Shown: positions 45,124 through 53,851 of the stretch, piece by piece | How positions within the stretch are numbered: the stretch's first letter is position 1 | How the letters are laid out: each line of letters opens with the position of its first letter | Assembly: GCA_030066655.1 (NCBI GenBank) | Contig: JASJBE010000007.1 | Span: forward strand, 1-64,000 | Source: Woeseiaceae bacterium | GTDB taxonomy: Bacteria > Pseudomonadota > Gammaproteobacteria > Steroidobacterales > Woeseiaceae | Reading direction: 5' to 3' | Length of the DNA: 64,000 bases | Made by a program: the position numbers and the translations under genes | The notes under the pieces: generated by a model | The model's input: only the letters and a program-made list of their open reading frames with translations | Database searches by the model: none | What the model was told of the DNA's origin: nothing

Positions 45124-46443
45124 ATGACAAGACTAATCGTCGTAGCGCTGGTGCTTTTCGCGATCACGCTAAAGCCGACTGTCGCAGCCGACAGAGAACA
45201 ACGAGCCGTTCTGATTACCGGCGCCAGCACCGGCATCGGTCGAGTGACGGCTGAATTGCTGGCGAGCGAAGGCTTCTTTGTCTACGCCGGCGCGAGAAAG
45301 CAGACAGATATCGATGCACTGAACGCGATCGACAACATCATGGCTGTTCGACTCGACGTGACGAAGCAGGATGAGATTGACGCGGCGGTGGCGCTGATCG
45401 AGGCGGAAGGTCGGGGCTTGTACGGCCTCGTCAACAATGCCGGCGTGTTCGTCGGCGGGCCGCAGACGGAACTCGCGACAGACGAGTTTGAGTGGATGAT
45501 GGACATCAACGTCATCGGCGTCTATCGCGTAACGGCGGCATTCGCCCCGATGATCATAGCCTCGAAGGGCAACATCACGAACATCAGCTCGATCTCCGGA
45601 ATCCTCTCATCGCCGATGGCGGGTCAGTACGCGGCGACCAAGCACGCGGTAGAGGCGATGTCCGATGCGCTCGCCGCCGAGGTGGCTCCTTTCGGCGTGA
45701 CGGTCAGCGTTGTCGAGCCCGGCAACTACAACTCGAGGATTGGCGATACGGCCTGGGAACGCATGAAAGACATGCCGTTTGCAATAGAGGGTGCGCTGTA
45801 CGCTGACCAGGTCAGGGGCATCATGGCCTACATTCGCGAATCCCGCGATCGTTTCAAGGAGCCGGACGAGGTCGCCGAGGCGATCCTGCATGCGATGAGC
45901 AGTCACGCGCCGCTGCGCCGGTACATGGTCGTGCCTAATGCGGGAGAAGCGGCCTGGGTGATGCAGAAGGCGGCGACCGAGTTCGCCGAATACAACCAGT
46001 GGCATCCCTACCAGTTCTCCCGCGACGAACTGGTTGCCATGATCGACGATGCGCTGAGCACGCGCACGGCCGAGTCCGCCGTCCTCGAAGGCCTCGTCAA
46101 TGACTTCCTGGCCAATACGAACGAACGAGACGTTCACGCGGCGTTCTGGGCGAACGATCTCGTCTACACGTCATCGAACGGTACGCGCTTCGGTAAACGC
46201 GAGATCCTGTCCGGATTCGACGAAGAGCCCGGCGTCGCGGCCGACTGGCCAGCGTACTCGGCCGAAGACATGCAGGTACGCGTGCACGGCGACACCGCGG
46301 TCGTGACATTCAAGCTGGTCGGGACACCGCCTGCCGAATCGGATGAGCCGACGAGTTACTACTTCAACACCGGGACCTTCCTGAAGCGCGGTGGCACCTG
46401 GCAGGCTATCGCGTGGCAGGCGACGAAGATCCCGGAACAATAG
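45124..46443 (+). CDS. Exported SDR oxidoreductase fused to an NTF2-like domain
   Basis: ATG 45124 with GGGAGA upstream gives 439 aa; the longer frame from 45070 lacks a ribosome site. Residues 1-22 are a Sec-type signal (hydrophobic core LIVVALVLFAI, ending TVAA). A classical short-chain dehydrogenase follows with TGASTGIG (about 36), NNAG (about 105), NISSISG (about 156) and catalytic YAATK (Tyr169, Lys173). Residues about 325-438 form an NTF2-like/SnoaL domain (DUF4440 type). An exported SDR is unusual because NAD(P)H is cytosolic; the signal could instead act as a membrane anchor. Confidence 0.85.
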   Translation: MTRLIVVALVLFAITLKPTVAADREQRAVLITGASTGIGRVTAELLASEGFFVYAGARKQTDIDALNAIDNIMAVRLDVTKQDEIDAAVALIEAEGRGLYGLVNNAGVFVGGPQTELATDEFEWMMDINVIGVYRVTAAFAPMIIASKGNITNISSISGILSSPMAGQYAATKHAVEAMSDALAAEVAPFGVTVSVVEPGNYNSRIGDTAWERMKDMPFAIEGALYADQVRGIMAYIRESRDRFKEPDEVAEAILHAMSSHAPLRRYMVVPNAGEAAWVMQKAATEFAEYNQWHPYQFSRDELVAMIDDALSTRTAESAVLEGLVNDFLANTNERDVHAAFWANDLVYTSSNGTRFGKREILSGFDEEPGVAADWPAYSAEDMQVRVHGDTAVVTFKLVGTPPAESDEPTSYYFNTGTFLKRGGTWQAIAWQATKIPEQ

Positions 46444-46495
46444 GCTGAATCGCCGTTCAGGCAGCATTCAGATGCCGGTCAGCTTGGGTTAATGA

Positions 46496-46532
46496 CGATT
46501 CCCTCAGACTGCAGGCGTGGTCGAGGGAATCG
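46496..46532 (+). other. Hairpin in the leader of the 67-aa gene
   Basis: A perfect 10-bp inverted repeat CGATTCCCTC (46496-46505) / GAGGGAATCG (46523-46532), 17-nt loop. It ends about 15 nt before the ribosome site AAGGAG of the gene at 46559. It has no T-tract, so a leader structure or protein site is likelier than a terminator. Confidence 0.55.
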
Positions 46533-46558
46533 GCAGCCGAAGGCACAAGGAGATCGGA

Positions 46559-46762
46559 ATGGAAATCGTATACGCCGCAGAGAGAGACAGCATCGCCAAC
46601 CTGCTCAGCAAGCACACGCAGAGCCGCGTGAATCCTGAGCAGATCGTCGTCACGGAGGACCCGAGCGAGACCGGGAGTTTCTACATCGGTTTCGATCTGG
46701 AGCGCTTCAAGCTGACACCGTCAGGCGAACTTATCGAGCAGACGCTGACCTTGCTCGACTGA
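46559..46762 (+). CDS. Conserved-looking small hypothetical protein
   Basis: A 67-aa protein from ATG 46559 with AAGGAG 8 nt upstream. It has a mixed helix-strand pattern (MEIVYAAERDSIANLLSKHT; GSFYIGFDLERFKLT) with no signal or TM. The good ribosome site and sense-strand composition support it. I do not recognise a family. Alone in a quiet region, 540 bp before the sigma-54-linked unknown genes. Confidence 0.6.
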   Translation: MEIVYAAERDSIANLLSKHTQSRVNPEQIVVTEDPSETGSFYIGFDLERFKLTPSGELIEQTLTLLD

Positions 46763-47012
46763 CATCATGAGGCGACGGAAGGGAATCGAACGTGCCTTGC
46801 TGCTCGGATATACCGGCTGCTGCGGTCGTGTGGAGCCATGCGAGCACCAGAGTCACCGCCCAGAGCCGGCCGCTCGAGTGACTCGATTTGGTGCGTTGCT
46901 GTCACCCTTTGCACCAGCCGGGCGCAGCGAGCCACGAGTTATTCGCAGGCCCGCCTCGTGTAACTCGCTGTTTTTCATTGAATTCGCGTTCAGCTGGCGT
47001 ACATCCCGATTT

Positions 47013-47028
47013 TGGCACACTACTTGCT
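47013..47028 (+). promoter_or_regulatory. Sigma-54 (RpoN) promoter
   Basis: TGGCACACTACTTGCT: GG at 47014-47015 and GC at 47026-47027, the required -24/-12 spacing, with TGGCAC and TTGC both consensus. The transcript would start near 47039, giving a leader of about 265 nt before the ATG at 47305. An enhancer-binding activator would be needed; none is encoded nearby. Confidence 0.7.
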
Positions 47029-47049
47029 AACTATAGAGCAGGCGAGTAA

Positions 47050-47100
47050 CCCCCCCGCCGGCACGGGACCGACCCCCGATTGCATCACCCCCCCGGATGC
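47050..47100. repeat. C-homopolymer tracts in the sigma-54 leader
   Basis: Three C-runs: seven (47050-47056), five (47073-47077) and seven (47088-47094), the last within GCATCA..GGATGC, a small hairpin. The complementary strand has G-runs able to form a G-quadruplex. Such tracts are prone to slippage, so the leader could vary in length. Confidence 0.5.
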
Positions 47101-47142
47101 GAACACTTTGGTCTCGTGTCGGCGAACTCGCTGTTTAGAAGC

Positions 47143-47175
47143 CGATCGTGAACCTCGTCACAGGTTCGACGATCG
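47143..47175 (+). other. Strong hairpin in the 5' leader
   Basis: CGATCGTGAACCT pairs with AGGTTCGACGATCG around a CGTCAC loop (13 bp with one bulged base). It lies in the sigma-54 transcript leader, 130 nt before the start codon, and has no T-tract. It could stabilise the message or act as a regulatory element; not a known riboswitch. Confidence 0.6.
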
Positions 47176-47304
47176 AACTGCGATAAAACATAATCTTAAG
47201 AAACTTTACCCGGGCCGATCCCAAGAACGGATTACCGCAACGCCGGGAACAGACCCCGGACAGAAAGGAAACCAGCACAGACGAAACACAGCGAGGAGTA
47301 AAGT

Positions 47305-47931
47305 ATGAAAGGACTTGGTCAGACCAGGGTCGTGCCGGTGCACAACCTCAAGGAGTTCTTTCGGACCTCGATCGATGACGTCGTCGCGAAGCAGCGCGTT
47401 TCCTTGGACCCCCAGGCGACACATTACGTCGTCAACCTGCTGACCCTGTTTGCCCGCTCTGAAGATCTTTACGAAGACGACGGCGAGGTCTACGGCCTGA
47501 GACCCCTGGCCTTGATGCTGGCTGATGCGTCCGAGACGAACTGCCCGAATGAGCGCAACTATGCTTTGCAGCGTATCGGCGATATCGCACTGTTCATCAG
47601 TGGGTTCTTCATCGACAGCCTCGCGCGCAAAGCCGTAGACGTCGACTATTACATTCACATGGGTGAAAACGCCTACGGATCGCTGTCCGAGGAGGTCCGC
47701 GGCACGGTGCGCGGCAGCGCCTTCGCCGATGTCTACAAAGAGCTCGCGCGGAAATTCCAGGTGCTCGTCGATGTGCTGAACGAGGTCCGCGACGGCGGCC
47801 AGGATTCGCCGATGGACATTCTAAGAACCTACGAAGTCTGGCTGAAGACGGGCAGCCGCCGCGCCGAGGCACAGTTGCGTGATAACGGGATTGTGCCCAT
47901 CGCGGACACGCTCGGCCCGAAGCGTCACTGA
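47305..47931 (+). CDS. Conserved hypothetical protein A of a sigma-54-linked pair
   Basis: A 208-aa soluble protein with GAGGAG before ATG 47305. Largely alpha-helical (VVNLLTLFARSEDLYED; LQRIGDIALFISGFFIDSLARK; DVYKELARKFQVLVDVLNEV). No signal, TM, or nucleotide- or metal-binding motif. I recognise no family. The downstream gene starts with a one-base overlap (TGATG), so the two form a translationally coupled unit. A perfect -24/-12 promoter lies about 265 nt upstream, tying this protein to an RpoN-controlled process such as motility, exopolysaccharide or nitrogen, but which one is unknown. Confidence 0.75.
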   Translation: MKGLGQTRVVPVHNLKEFFRTSIDDVVAKQRVSLDPQATHYVVNLLTLFARSEDLYEDDGEVYGLRPLALMLADASETNCPNERNYALQRIGDIALFISGFFIDSLARKAVDVDYYIHMGENAYGSLSEEVRGTVRGSAFADVYKELARKFQVLVDVLNEVRDGGQDSPMDILRTYEVWLKTGSRRAEAQLRDNGIVPIADTLGPKRH

Positions 47932-48578
47932 TGTTGTCGGAGTTGCAGCAGCGGCTGAGCGAGACCTACCAGCTCGATCATGCGCACGATGTGCAGGACT
48001 ACGTCATCACCGACCCAACGCTTGCGAAGCTGATCGGCCGGGATGCCCTGCTGGCCGGCAGCGACGAGACCTTGTTTATCGCCGAGGATGAAGATGGACT
48101 GGCGCTGTCGTTATTTCTCGACAGCGAGATGCTCGATCGCTTGAACGTCGCCGACCCACTCAATGAACTGAAGCCCGGCTGCCTCGACGACCTGTGGAAG
48201 GTCCTCGAGGGCATCAGTCACTTCAACTGTGTCGCGTTCAAGGCCGGGCAGGATCGCAAGCTCAGTCTCCTCGAGCTGGAGCTGCAGGGCGAGGTCGACA
48301 AGTTCGTCAGCAGCATGCGCCTCGCGCTGGAACAGTCGGAAACGGACCTGCCAAAGTACCTGCACGGCTGGCTGTTCGACGACGTGCGCTATCACGACGA
48401 GCTGGACCCCGAGGCATTGGATCGCTATCGCGCAGCCAACGACTACGCCGCGCGCTTCTGCCACCACCTGCAGTCTTCACTGCTCGAGAGCGACGAGCAG
48501 GCTATCGCAGAGCTGCGGCAGTTCTATCGTCTGCCGATCTCCGACAAGATCAGTTACATACACAGCCAGGCCTGGTAA
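47931..48578 (+). CDS. Conserved hypothetical protein B of a sigma-54-linked pair
   Basis: A 215-aa soluble protein whose ATG shares one base with the previous stop. It opens LSELQQRLSETYQLDHAHDVQDYVITD and has acid-rich helices (LFIAEDEDGLALSLFLDSEMLDRL; LLELELQGEVDKFVSSMRLALEQSE). No motif for a known enzyme is visible. The two small proteins probably act together as a complex. yjjX starts 37 bp later and may be cotranscribed. Function unassigned. Confidence 0.75.
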   Translation: MLSELQQRLSETYQLDHAHDVQDYVITDPTLAKLIGRDALLAGSDETLFIAEDEDGLALSLFLDSEMLDRLNVADPLNELKPGCLDDLWKVLEGISHFNCVAFKAGQDRKLSLLELELQGEVDKFVSSMRLALEQSETDLPKYLHGWLFDDVRYHDELDPEALDRYRAANDYAARFCHHLQSSLLESDEQAIAELRQFYRLPISDKISYIHSQAW

Positions 48579-48615
48579 ACGGTAGACTGGTGCGCCCGAA
48601 ATCAGAGGGCGTCCG

Positions 48616-49155
48616 ATGAAGGTCATCGTTGCCTCACAGAACCCGGTCAAGCTTGCCGCGACGCGACAGGCATTCACGACGCTGTTTGACGGAACAGACG
48701 TTGAGATCATCGCGCAGAGCGCCGAGTCCGGGGTCGCCGACCAGCCCGTGTCGGATGCCGAAACCCGGCGGGGTGCTCTGAACCGGGCGAGCAACGCCAG
48801 CGCGGCGCAGCCGGACGCAGATTTCTGGGTCGGACTCGAGGGCGGTATCGAAGTCATTGACGACCAGCTGATGGCCTTCGCCTGGATGCACGTTCGCGGC
48901 GCGAATGGCTTCGTGAGCCAGGCGCGCACGCCCAGCCTGCCATTGCCTCCCGGCGTCAAGGCGCTGGTCGATCAGGGCCTCGAACTCGGCGAAGCAAACG
49001 ATCGGGTGTTCAGAACCCTGAACAGCAAGCAGGGTGGTGGCGCGTTTGGCTTGCTGACGGACGGCAAGCTGACCCGCGAGAGCGTCTACGCAGAGACCGT
49101 GCTGCTGGCGCTGATGCCGTTTGCGAACGAGCTCTACCCGCACAGCGCGCTGTAA
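48616..49155 (+). CDS. yjjX: Inosine/xanthosine triphosphatase
   Basis: A 179-aa protein that opens MKVIVASQNPVKLAATRQAF, the substrate-binding start of the NTPase_1/DUF84 family. The catalytic acidic/loop region DFWVGLEGGIEV (about 70) and the QGGGAFGLLTDGKLTR segment (about 140) match YjjX. YjjX removes non-canonical purine nucleotides such as ITP and XTP. It sits 37 bp after the unknown pair, possibly in the same transcript. Confidence 0.92.
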   Translation: MKVIVASQNPVKLAATRQAFTTLFDGTDVEIIAQSAESGVADQPVSDAETRRGALNRASNASAAQPDADFWVGLEGGIEVIDDQLMAFAWMHVRGANGFVSQARTPSLPLPPGVKALVDQGLELGEANDRVFRTLNSKQGGGAFGLLTDGKLTRESVYAETVLLALMPFANELYPHSAL

Positions 49156-49164
49156 TCTGCACAG

Positions 49165-49869
49165 CTAGTCGCGTTTTTCTGCGGCTTTCGCTATGCGCTC
49201 CAGCAACTCGTTATTCTGCTTTTGCATCTCGTGCATGCTTCGCGCGATGTCGATCATCTCGTCCTGCAGGCGTTCGGCGCGCTCGATGTTCTCGCGCGCC
49301 ATCTGGTTGATGTCGGCGGAATCGTCCATCAGTGACTTCGCCTTGCGTTGCTGCCGGTTCAGGAACATGAAGACGGAGATCAGCAGCGCGATCAGCAGGA
49401 TCCAGATGCCGTAGTTCATCATGAACATCATCGGTGCCCATGCGCTCGTCACACTCGCAGGCGATGTAAAGCTCTGCTGGTAGGCTTTCGGATCGACCCA
49501 GCTATTGCGCTCAGTCGAGTAGTAGAGCGTCTGCCGATCAGCCAGCCAGTACGAGTGAAGATACGTTCCAAGCTGCTCGGGCGGCAGGTCCACGACTTCC
49601 AGTTCGATCATGCCGAAATGGGAGAACTCGGTTTCGACACCGTAGTTCTCCTGTGAGCGAATAAGGACGCCTTTGATCCTGAGCTCACCATCAAAGTCGA
49701 GCTCGGTGTCGGATAGCGCATACCTGTCGTCGCCCAGCGCCTCGAGTTTCTCTGTAGACGGCAGGCTTCGGACATACTCTTCCCACGCCGCAATCAGTGA
49801 CGCACGGTCAGGCTCATTCGCGAACGCCGCCGGGGACAGCAACAACAAAAGGACAAGTAATTTTCTCAT
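49165..49869 (-). CDS. Hypothetical membrane-anchored coiled-coil protein
   Basis: A 234-aa protein with a Sec signal (residues 1-17, AAFANEP), a periplasmic domain (about 18-145), one TM (about 150-170, MNYGIWILLIALLISVFMFL) and a cytoplasmic coiled coil (about 175-232, DINQMARENIERAERLQDE, MQKQNNELLERI). No family recognised. The layout suggests a signal-transducing or scaffolding protein. It converges on yjjX with 9 bp between stops. Confidence 0.7.
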   Translation of the reverse strand: MRKLLVLLLLLSPAAFANEPDRASLIAAWEEYVRSLPSTEKLEALGDDRYALSDTELDFDGELRIKGVLIRSQENYGVETEFSHFGMIELEVVDLPPEQLGTYLHSYWLADRQTLYYSTERNSWVDPKAYQQSFTSPASVTSAWAPMMFMMNYGIWILLIALLISVFMFLNRQQRKAKSLMDDSADINQMARENIERAERLQDEMIDIARSMHEMQKQNNELLERIAKAAEKRD

Positions 49870-50003
49870 CGACCGGAATCCATAGCTACGTTCGGCGAGG
49901 TTTGCATAGCAATGCGCCCGTGTCGACGCTATGGTTCACGCTTCCGCGCCCCAGTTCTCGCGCAAACGTTCAACAGACAGTCCTATCCCGAGGAGCCGAC
50001 TGG

Positions 50004-50975
50004 ATGCGACAGCTTTTCTTACCGGCCGCGTTATTGGCGAGCTCGATGTCGACGGCTGACGTCTTGCCCGAGGACAGTACCGGCCCCTTTGCAGGCGGTT
50101 TCGGTCTGCCCGGCATGGGCGAGGGTGGCCTGCTGACCGCCGCCGGCAGGTTTCACTCGGGTTTTAGCATCATCACGGCGAGCCACGCGATCGTAGAAAC
50201 GGAAGGCGACGAGTCCCTGGTCATCGATGGAGAGACAATCAGGGCCCTCATCGATGTTCGCTACGGCATCAGGCCGGGCCTCGAGCTCGGCGTCGAGCTG
50301 CCGTACGTCATGCACCAGGCCGGCAACCTCGATTCGCTGATTGATACCTGGCACGACATTTTCAACCTGCCGGAAGGCTCGCGGGACGATCGCCCGCAGG
50401 ACATCCTCGATTTTACGTACAGCAACGCGATTGGCGACGTCGTGGCCTTCACAGAACGCACGCAGGGCCTCGGGGATGTGCGCCTGTTCGCGGGCCTGGA
50501 TCTCGCGTCGTCCGACAATCACAAGCGCAGCTTGCGACTCAGCGTGAAGTTTCCAACCGGCGATGCGGAGGAGCTGCTCGGCAGCGGCGGCACCGATGTC
50601 AGCGTCGGCGTGTCCGGCGACATCATCGCTGCGCGCGACAGCGGTGACTTTTCCCTGTTCTACCGGGCCAACGTAACTTACCTCGGCGAGCCTGATCTGT
50701 TGGCCGATATCTACAATGACCTGGTCTGGCAGTTCTCGGCCGGCGTTGCCTATCCGCTGCATCCACGCTTTGCACTCAACGCACAGTCAACGCTGCGCAC
50801 GTCTCTCTATGATTCCGACATTGAGACGCTGGGCGAGCCGGCGCTGACGCTGACCTTTGGCGGTACGATCAGGCTCACGGAGAGACTGTCGCTGGGCCTG
50901 GGCGTCACCGAAGACATCAAGGTCAATTCGGCGCCCGACGTCACCTTCAACTTAGGCTTCCGTTATCGCCCGTAG
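50004..50975 (+). CDS. DUF3187-like outer-membrane barrel protein
   Basis: ATG 50004, GAGGAG 8 nt upstream, gives 323 aa; the longer frame from 49797 has no ribosome site. A signal ends TADVLPED (about 18). The chain resembles DUF3187: repeated amphipathic strands (GLELGVELPYVM, VRLFAGLDLASS, LRLSVKFPTGDAEELLGSGGTDV, FNLGFRYRP) with a C-terminal aromatic/basic end. It is probably a beta-barrel outer-membrane protein of unknown function. Confidence 0.78.
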   Translation: MRQLFLPAALLASSMSTADVLPEDSTGPFAGGFGLPGMGEGGLLTAAGRFHSGFSIITASHAIVETEGDESLVIDGETIRALIDVRYGIRPGLELGVELPYVMHQAGNLDSLIDTWHDIFNLPEGSRDDRPQDILDFTYSNAIGDVVAFTERTQGLGDVRLFAGLDLASSDNHKRSLRLSVKFPTGDAEELLGSGGTDVSVGVSGDIIAARDSGDFSLFYRANVTYLGEPDLLADIYNDLVWQFSAGVAYPLHPRFALNAQSTLRTSLYDSDIETLGEPALTLTFGGTIRLTERLSLGLGVTEDIKVNSAPDVTFNLGFRYRP

Positions 50976-50986
50976 AGATTTGCGGA

Positions 50987-51970
50987 CTAGATCGTCAGGA
51001 TGACGGCGCCGCGCGCATTCCCGCTTTCGACAAGCTCGTTGCCGCGCACGATGTCATTGAGCGGCATCGTTGCCGCCGTCCGGTGTTTCAGGCGGCCTTT
51101 CGATAAGGCCCTCTCGATGTCGGCGATCGCATGGTCCTTTGCGCTTTCGGGCATGCCGTAGACGATAACGGTGCGAATCGTTATGTCCTTGTACATCATC
51201 TCGTAGAAAGGAATGCGCGGATAAGGCTCCTGCATCGATGCATAGGTCGAAATCTTGCCGCCAATCCGAAGCACCTTCGCAGACGTCCTGACGTTCGCGC
51301 CGAAGTCCACGTCGATGACACGGTCAACGCTGGCGCCCTTGTTCGCCGCGATGACCTGGGCGGCGAGATCGTCATCACGATGATTGACGACGTGGGATGC
51401 CCCCGCATCGCGGCAGGCCTCGGCATCGTCATCGTTGCTGGCCGTGGCGATCACGGTCGCGCCCGCCTGGCTGGCCCACTGGATCGCGTAGTGGCCCACC
51501 CGACCGGCGCCGCCGGTGATCAATAGCGTCTCGTCTTTGACGTCTCCGTCGGCGAACACGCAGCGGTGTGCCGTCATGACCGGGATGCCCAGGCCCGCAC
51601 CGGTCTCGAAATCGATATCATCACCGAGCCTCGGTGCCCGCTGACTGTCAATCGCGACATACTCGGCGGCGGTGCCGAATCGACGTCGATGCTGCGCCTG
51701 GTAAACCCATACTTTCTGCCCGACGCGCGAGGAATCGACACCGACACCGACCGATTCGATGACGCCGGCGCCGTCGCTGTTCGGGATGATGTAGCCGTCA
51801 TCGAGCAATTCGGGAAACGCGCCGGCGCGCTTCTTGACGTCAGATGGGTTGATCGCGCTTGCATGCAACCGCACGAGCACTTCGCCTCCGCCCGGAACTG
51901 GGTCGGGCCGTTTTCCTGTTTCGAGAACGTCGGCGGCTGGGCCGAAATCGTCATACCAGGCTGCGCGCAT
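50987..51970 (-). CDS. Zinc-independent MDR-family NADPH:quinone reductase-like oxidoreductase
   Basis: A 327-aa medium-chain dehydrogenase. The GroES-like N-terminal domain (HASAINPSDVKKRAG, about 36) and the Rossmann motif GGAGRVGHYAIQWA (about 150) are clear; the catalytic-zinc ligands of true alcohol dehydrogenases are missing, so it is of the quinone oxidoreductase/zeta-crystallin group. Converges on the DUF3187 gene (11 bp between stops). Acts in the cytosol on an unknown quinone or enone. Confidence 0.88.
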   Translation of the reverse strand: MRAAWYDDFGPAADVLETGKRPDPVPGGGEVLVRLHASAINPSDVKKRAGAFPELLDDGYIIPNSDGAGVIESVGVGVDSSRVGQKVWVYQAQHRRRFGTAAEYVAIDSQRAPRLGDDIDFETGAGLGIPVMTAHRCVFADGDVKDETLLITGGAGRVGHYAIQWASQAGATVIATASNDDDAEACRDAGASHVVNHRDDDLAAQVIAANKGASVDRVIDVDFGANVRTSAKVLRIGGKISTYASMQEPYPRIPFYEMMYKDITIRTVIVYGMPESAKDHAIADIERALSKGRLKHRTAATMPLNDIVRGNELVESGNARGAVILTI

Positions 51971-52067
51971 CGATGGCTCCGGTTGCGGCTGGCGGCGAGG
52001 CTCCGGTATCGTTGCCTTCGCCCGTCGCGGCAGTCCAGTCTATCACCAGCGGCTCACGTAACAACCC

Positions 52068-52628
52068 ATGAAAACGGAACAAGTTCCCCAGGTCTTGAGG
52101 CTCAGGAAGAGTCATGAGCCTGATCCCGAGGCGCCGCCTGATATCGAGATTGGTAACCGTCTCGAGCAGGCGCAGTCGCTGCCGGCTGCCTTCGCCGCAA
52201 GCGTCGTCGCGATCGTTGTGTTCAGCGTGCTCTGGGCGATGTTCTCGCTGCTGATCAACAAGTTCTTCCCGTGGTTCACGATGCTGATGGGCGTGTTCTT
52301 AGGCTTAGCGGTTCGCCGTGCCGGTCTCGGACTCGACTGGAGATTTCCGGTGCTGGCCGCGGCCATGGCGCTGGTCGGCTCGCTCGTGGGCAACGTCATC
52401 GTGGCGGCTGCCTTCACGGCCAGTGAGCTGTCGAGCAGTACGCTGACCGTACTCGCCGACATCGCGCAACTGGACTGGGAAACGTTTCTTGACGAGGTAC
52501 TGACGCCTGCCGATGCGATCTTCGCCGTGTTTGCATCGGCGATCGCCGCGTTTTATTCGATGCGGCGCCTGACGCGAAGGCAGTATCTCGCGCTCAGGCT
52601 GTGGCGCCAGAGTCTCGAACGAAGCTGA
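52068..52628 (+). CDS. Hypothetical four-TM membrane protein
   Basis: A 186-aa protein with a hydrophilic N-terminal third and hydrophobic segments at about 40-62, 66-82, 90-115 and 145-165. No motif recognised. It is divergent from the MDR oxidoreductase (97 bp between starts) and ends 7 bp from the convergent HD gene. Confidence 0.65.
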   Translation: MKTEQVPQVLRLRKSHEPDPEAPPDIEIGNRLEQAQSLPAAFAASVVAIVVFSVLWAMFSLLINKFFPWFTMLMGVFLGLAVRRAGLGLDWRFPVLAAAMALVGSLVGNVIVAAAFTASELSSSTLTVLADIAQLDWETFLDEVLTPADAIFAVFASAIAAFYSMRRLTRRQYLALRLWRQSLERS

Positions 52629-52635
52629 GCACCGG

Positions 52636-53772
52636 TCAGACCGGCATAAAGAGCGGATGCTGTGACTCGACCAGCCGGCCCTTGTAGGAGCTCAGCTGAC
52701 TCTTGACGAGTCTCTCAACGTCTTTTGCCGACGCCATGACGCCCAGGAAGTACGGTGGCTTGCGGCGCAGCTGTGACCAGTCGCCTGACTTGATGATCCG
52801 GATCAGGTGCGTCATGTTGGAACGAATGGCGTCAATGTACGGGTTGCGGCCGTCGAAAACGACTTCCATGTACCGATAGGAACGATTGAACTTCAGGTTC
52901 AAACGATCGCGACTCACCTGCTGGTAGAAGAACGGGGTCTTCTTTAACAAGTCCTCACCAGACGTGTAACGAACCTTGTATTCACCGGGCCTGGTGTTCT
53001 CGACCGCGACACCACCGAGGACGAATTCGCGGTACAGCCGATCGCGGCACTTTTCCAGGTAGCAGCGGTCGGCCATCTGGGCGATGAGGTCGGCGGTGCC
53101 GATCAGGTGTCCGCAGATGACGTCGCGCGGATCGTCGAGTTCGATGTTGTCGATGTCGAGCTCGTAGCCGGTGAAATGCACGATCATGCTCGCCACGCCG
53201 GTGTCCTTCGCGAGGCCGAGGCTCGGCAGGTAACGGCGCAGGAAGTCGGCGCTGCGCGTGACGTGGTACATCGTGAACTCTGCACCGTTCCTGTAGTCGC
53301 TGTCCCTTTCCTCGTGACGGATGTAGCCGGCGTCGTGAAACAGCGAGACGATGAGGGCGAGCTGCGCGCGGTGCGGGCCCAGCCGGTCAGAAGGTTCTAC
53401 ACTTCGCTCATAGCCCTGGATCAGTCGCGCCGCGGCGAGCGTCATATCCAGCGTGTGCTGCTGGTCGTGATAGGTCGTGTCGCAACCGAGATAGCCTGGA
53501 AAGCGGCCGGTAAACAGCCGTTCGAAATCGTAGAAAGCCAACCACAGGCTGTCGAACGACGCTCCCGGAAACGTCGACGAGAAAATCTCCTGCACGGCCG
53601 CTCGAACAGCGGCGCTGCTGCTAACCTGGACCGTGTTGGTCACGTCGAAGTCGTTACGCCGATCGTGCGTAACGATGCTTGGCCTGGTCTCACTCACAGA
53701 ATTTGTTTCAGAACTGGCTCGTCTCACCGTCGCATCATTGCTGGGTTGCCCGACCAGTTTCGAGTCAAACAT
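52636..53772 (-). CDS. HD-domain phosphohydrolase-like protein
   Basis: A 378-aa soluble protein. The HD metal site reads YHDQQHTLDM (about 104) and SLFHDAGYIRHEERD (about 148), with a further DLIAQMADRCYLE (about 228) that resembles the last HD aspartate. The 45 N-terminal residues are low-complexity and likely disordered. HD proteins hydrolyse phosphodiester or nucleotide phosphates (cyclic dinucleotides, (p)ppGpp), but no GYP motif or output domain identifies the substrate here. Confidence 0.75.
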   Translation of the reverse strand: MFDSKLVGQPSNDATVRRASSETNSVSETRPSIVTHDRRNDFDVTNTVQVSSSAAVRAAVQEIFSSTFPGASFDSLWLAFYDFERLFTGRFPGYLGCDTTYHDQQHTLDMTLAAARLIQGYERSVEPSDRLGPHRAQLALIVSLFHDAGYIRHEERDSDYRNGAEFTMYHVTRSADFLRRYLPSLGLAKDTGVASMIVHFTGYELDIDNIELDDPRDVICGHLIGTADLIAQMADRCYLEKCRDRLYREFVLGGVAVENTRPGEYKVRYTSGEDLLKKTPFFYQQVSRDRLNLKFNRSYRYMEVVFDGRNPYIDAIRSNMTHLIRIIKSGDWSQLRRKPPYFLGVMASAKDVERLVKSQLSSYKGRLVESQHPLFMPV

Positions 53773-53851
53773 GGGTCCGAATCATACACTCGGGCAACGG
53801 CGCATAAGCCGGTAATCTCGACAATATGTCAATTCAGGGAAAAAAAACCGC

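Larger units (their letters stand above)
46763..47304. promoter_or_regulatory. Long intergenic region with sigma-54 promoter and structured leader
   Basis: 542 bp without a convincing gene. Upstream of the promoter, inverted words ACGAGTTA (46941-46948) and TAACTCG (46970-46976), and TGGTGC (46890-46895) / GCACCA (46911-46916), are possible activator (UAS) sites. The promoter, C-tracts and hairpin are listed separately. The region is locally AT-richer than its neighbours. Confidence 0.45.

Noticed and set aside
46767-47030. 87-codon frame before the sigma-54 promoter
   Set aside because: No ribosome site, no family, and it runs over the promoter elements.
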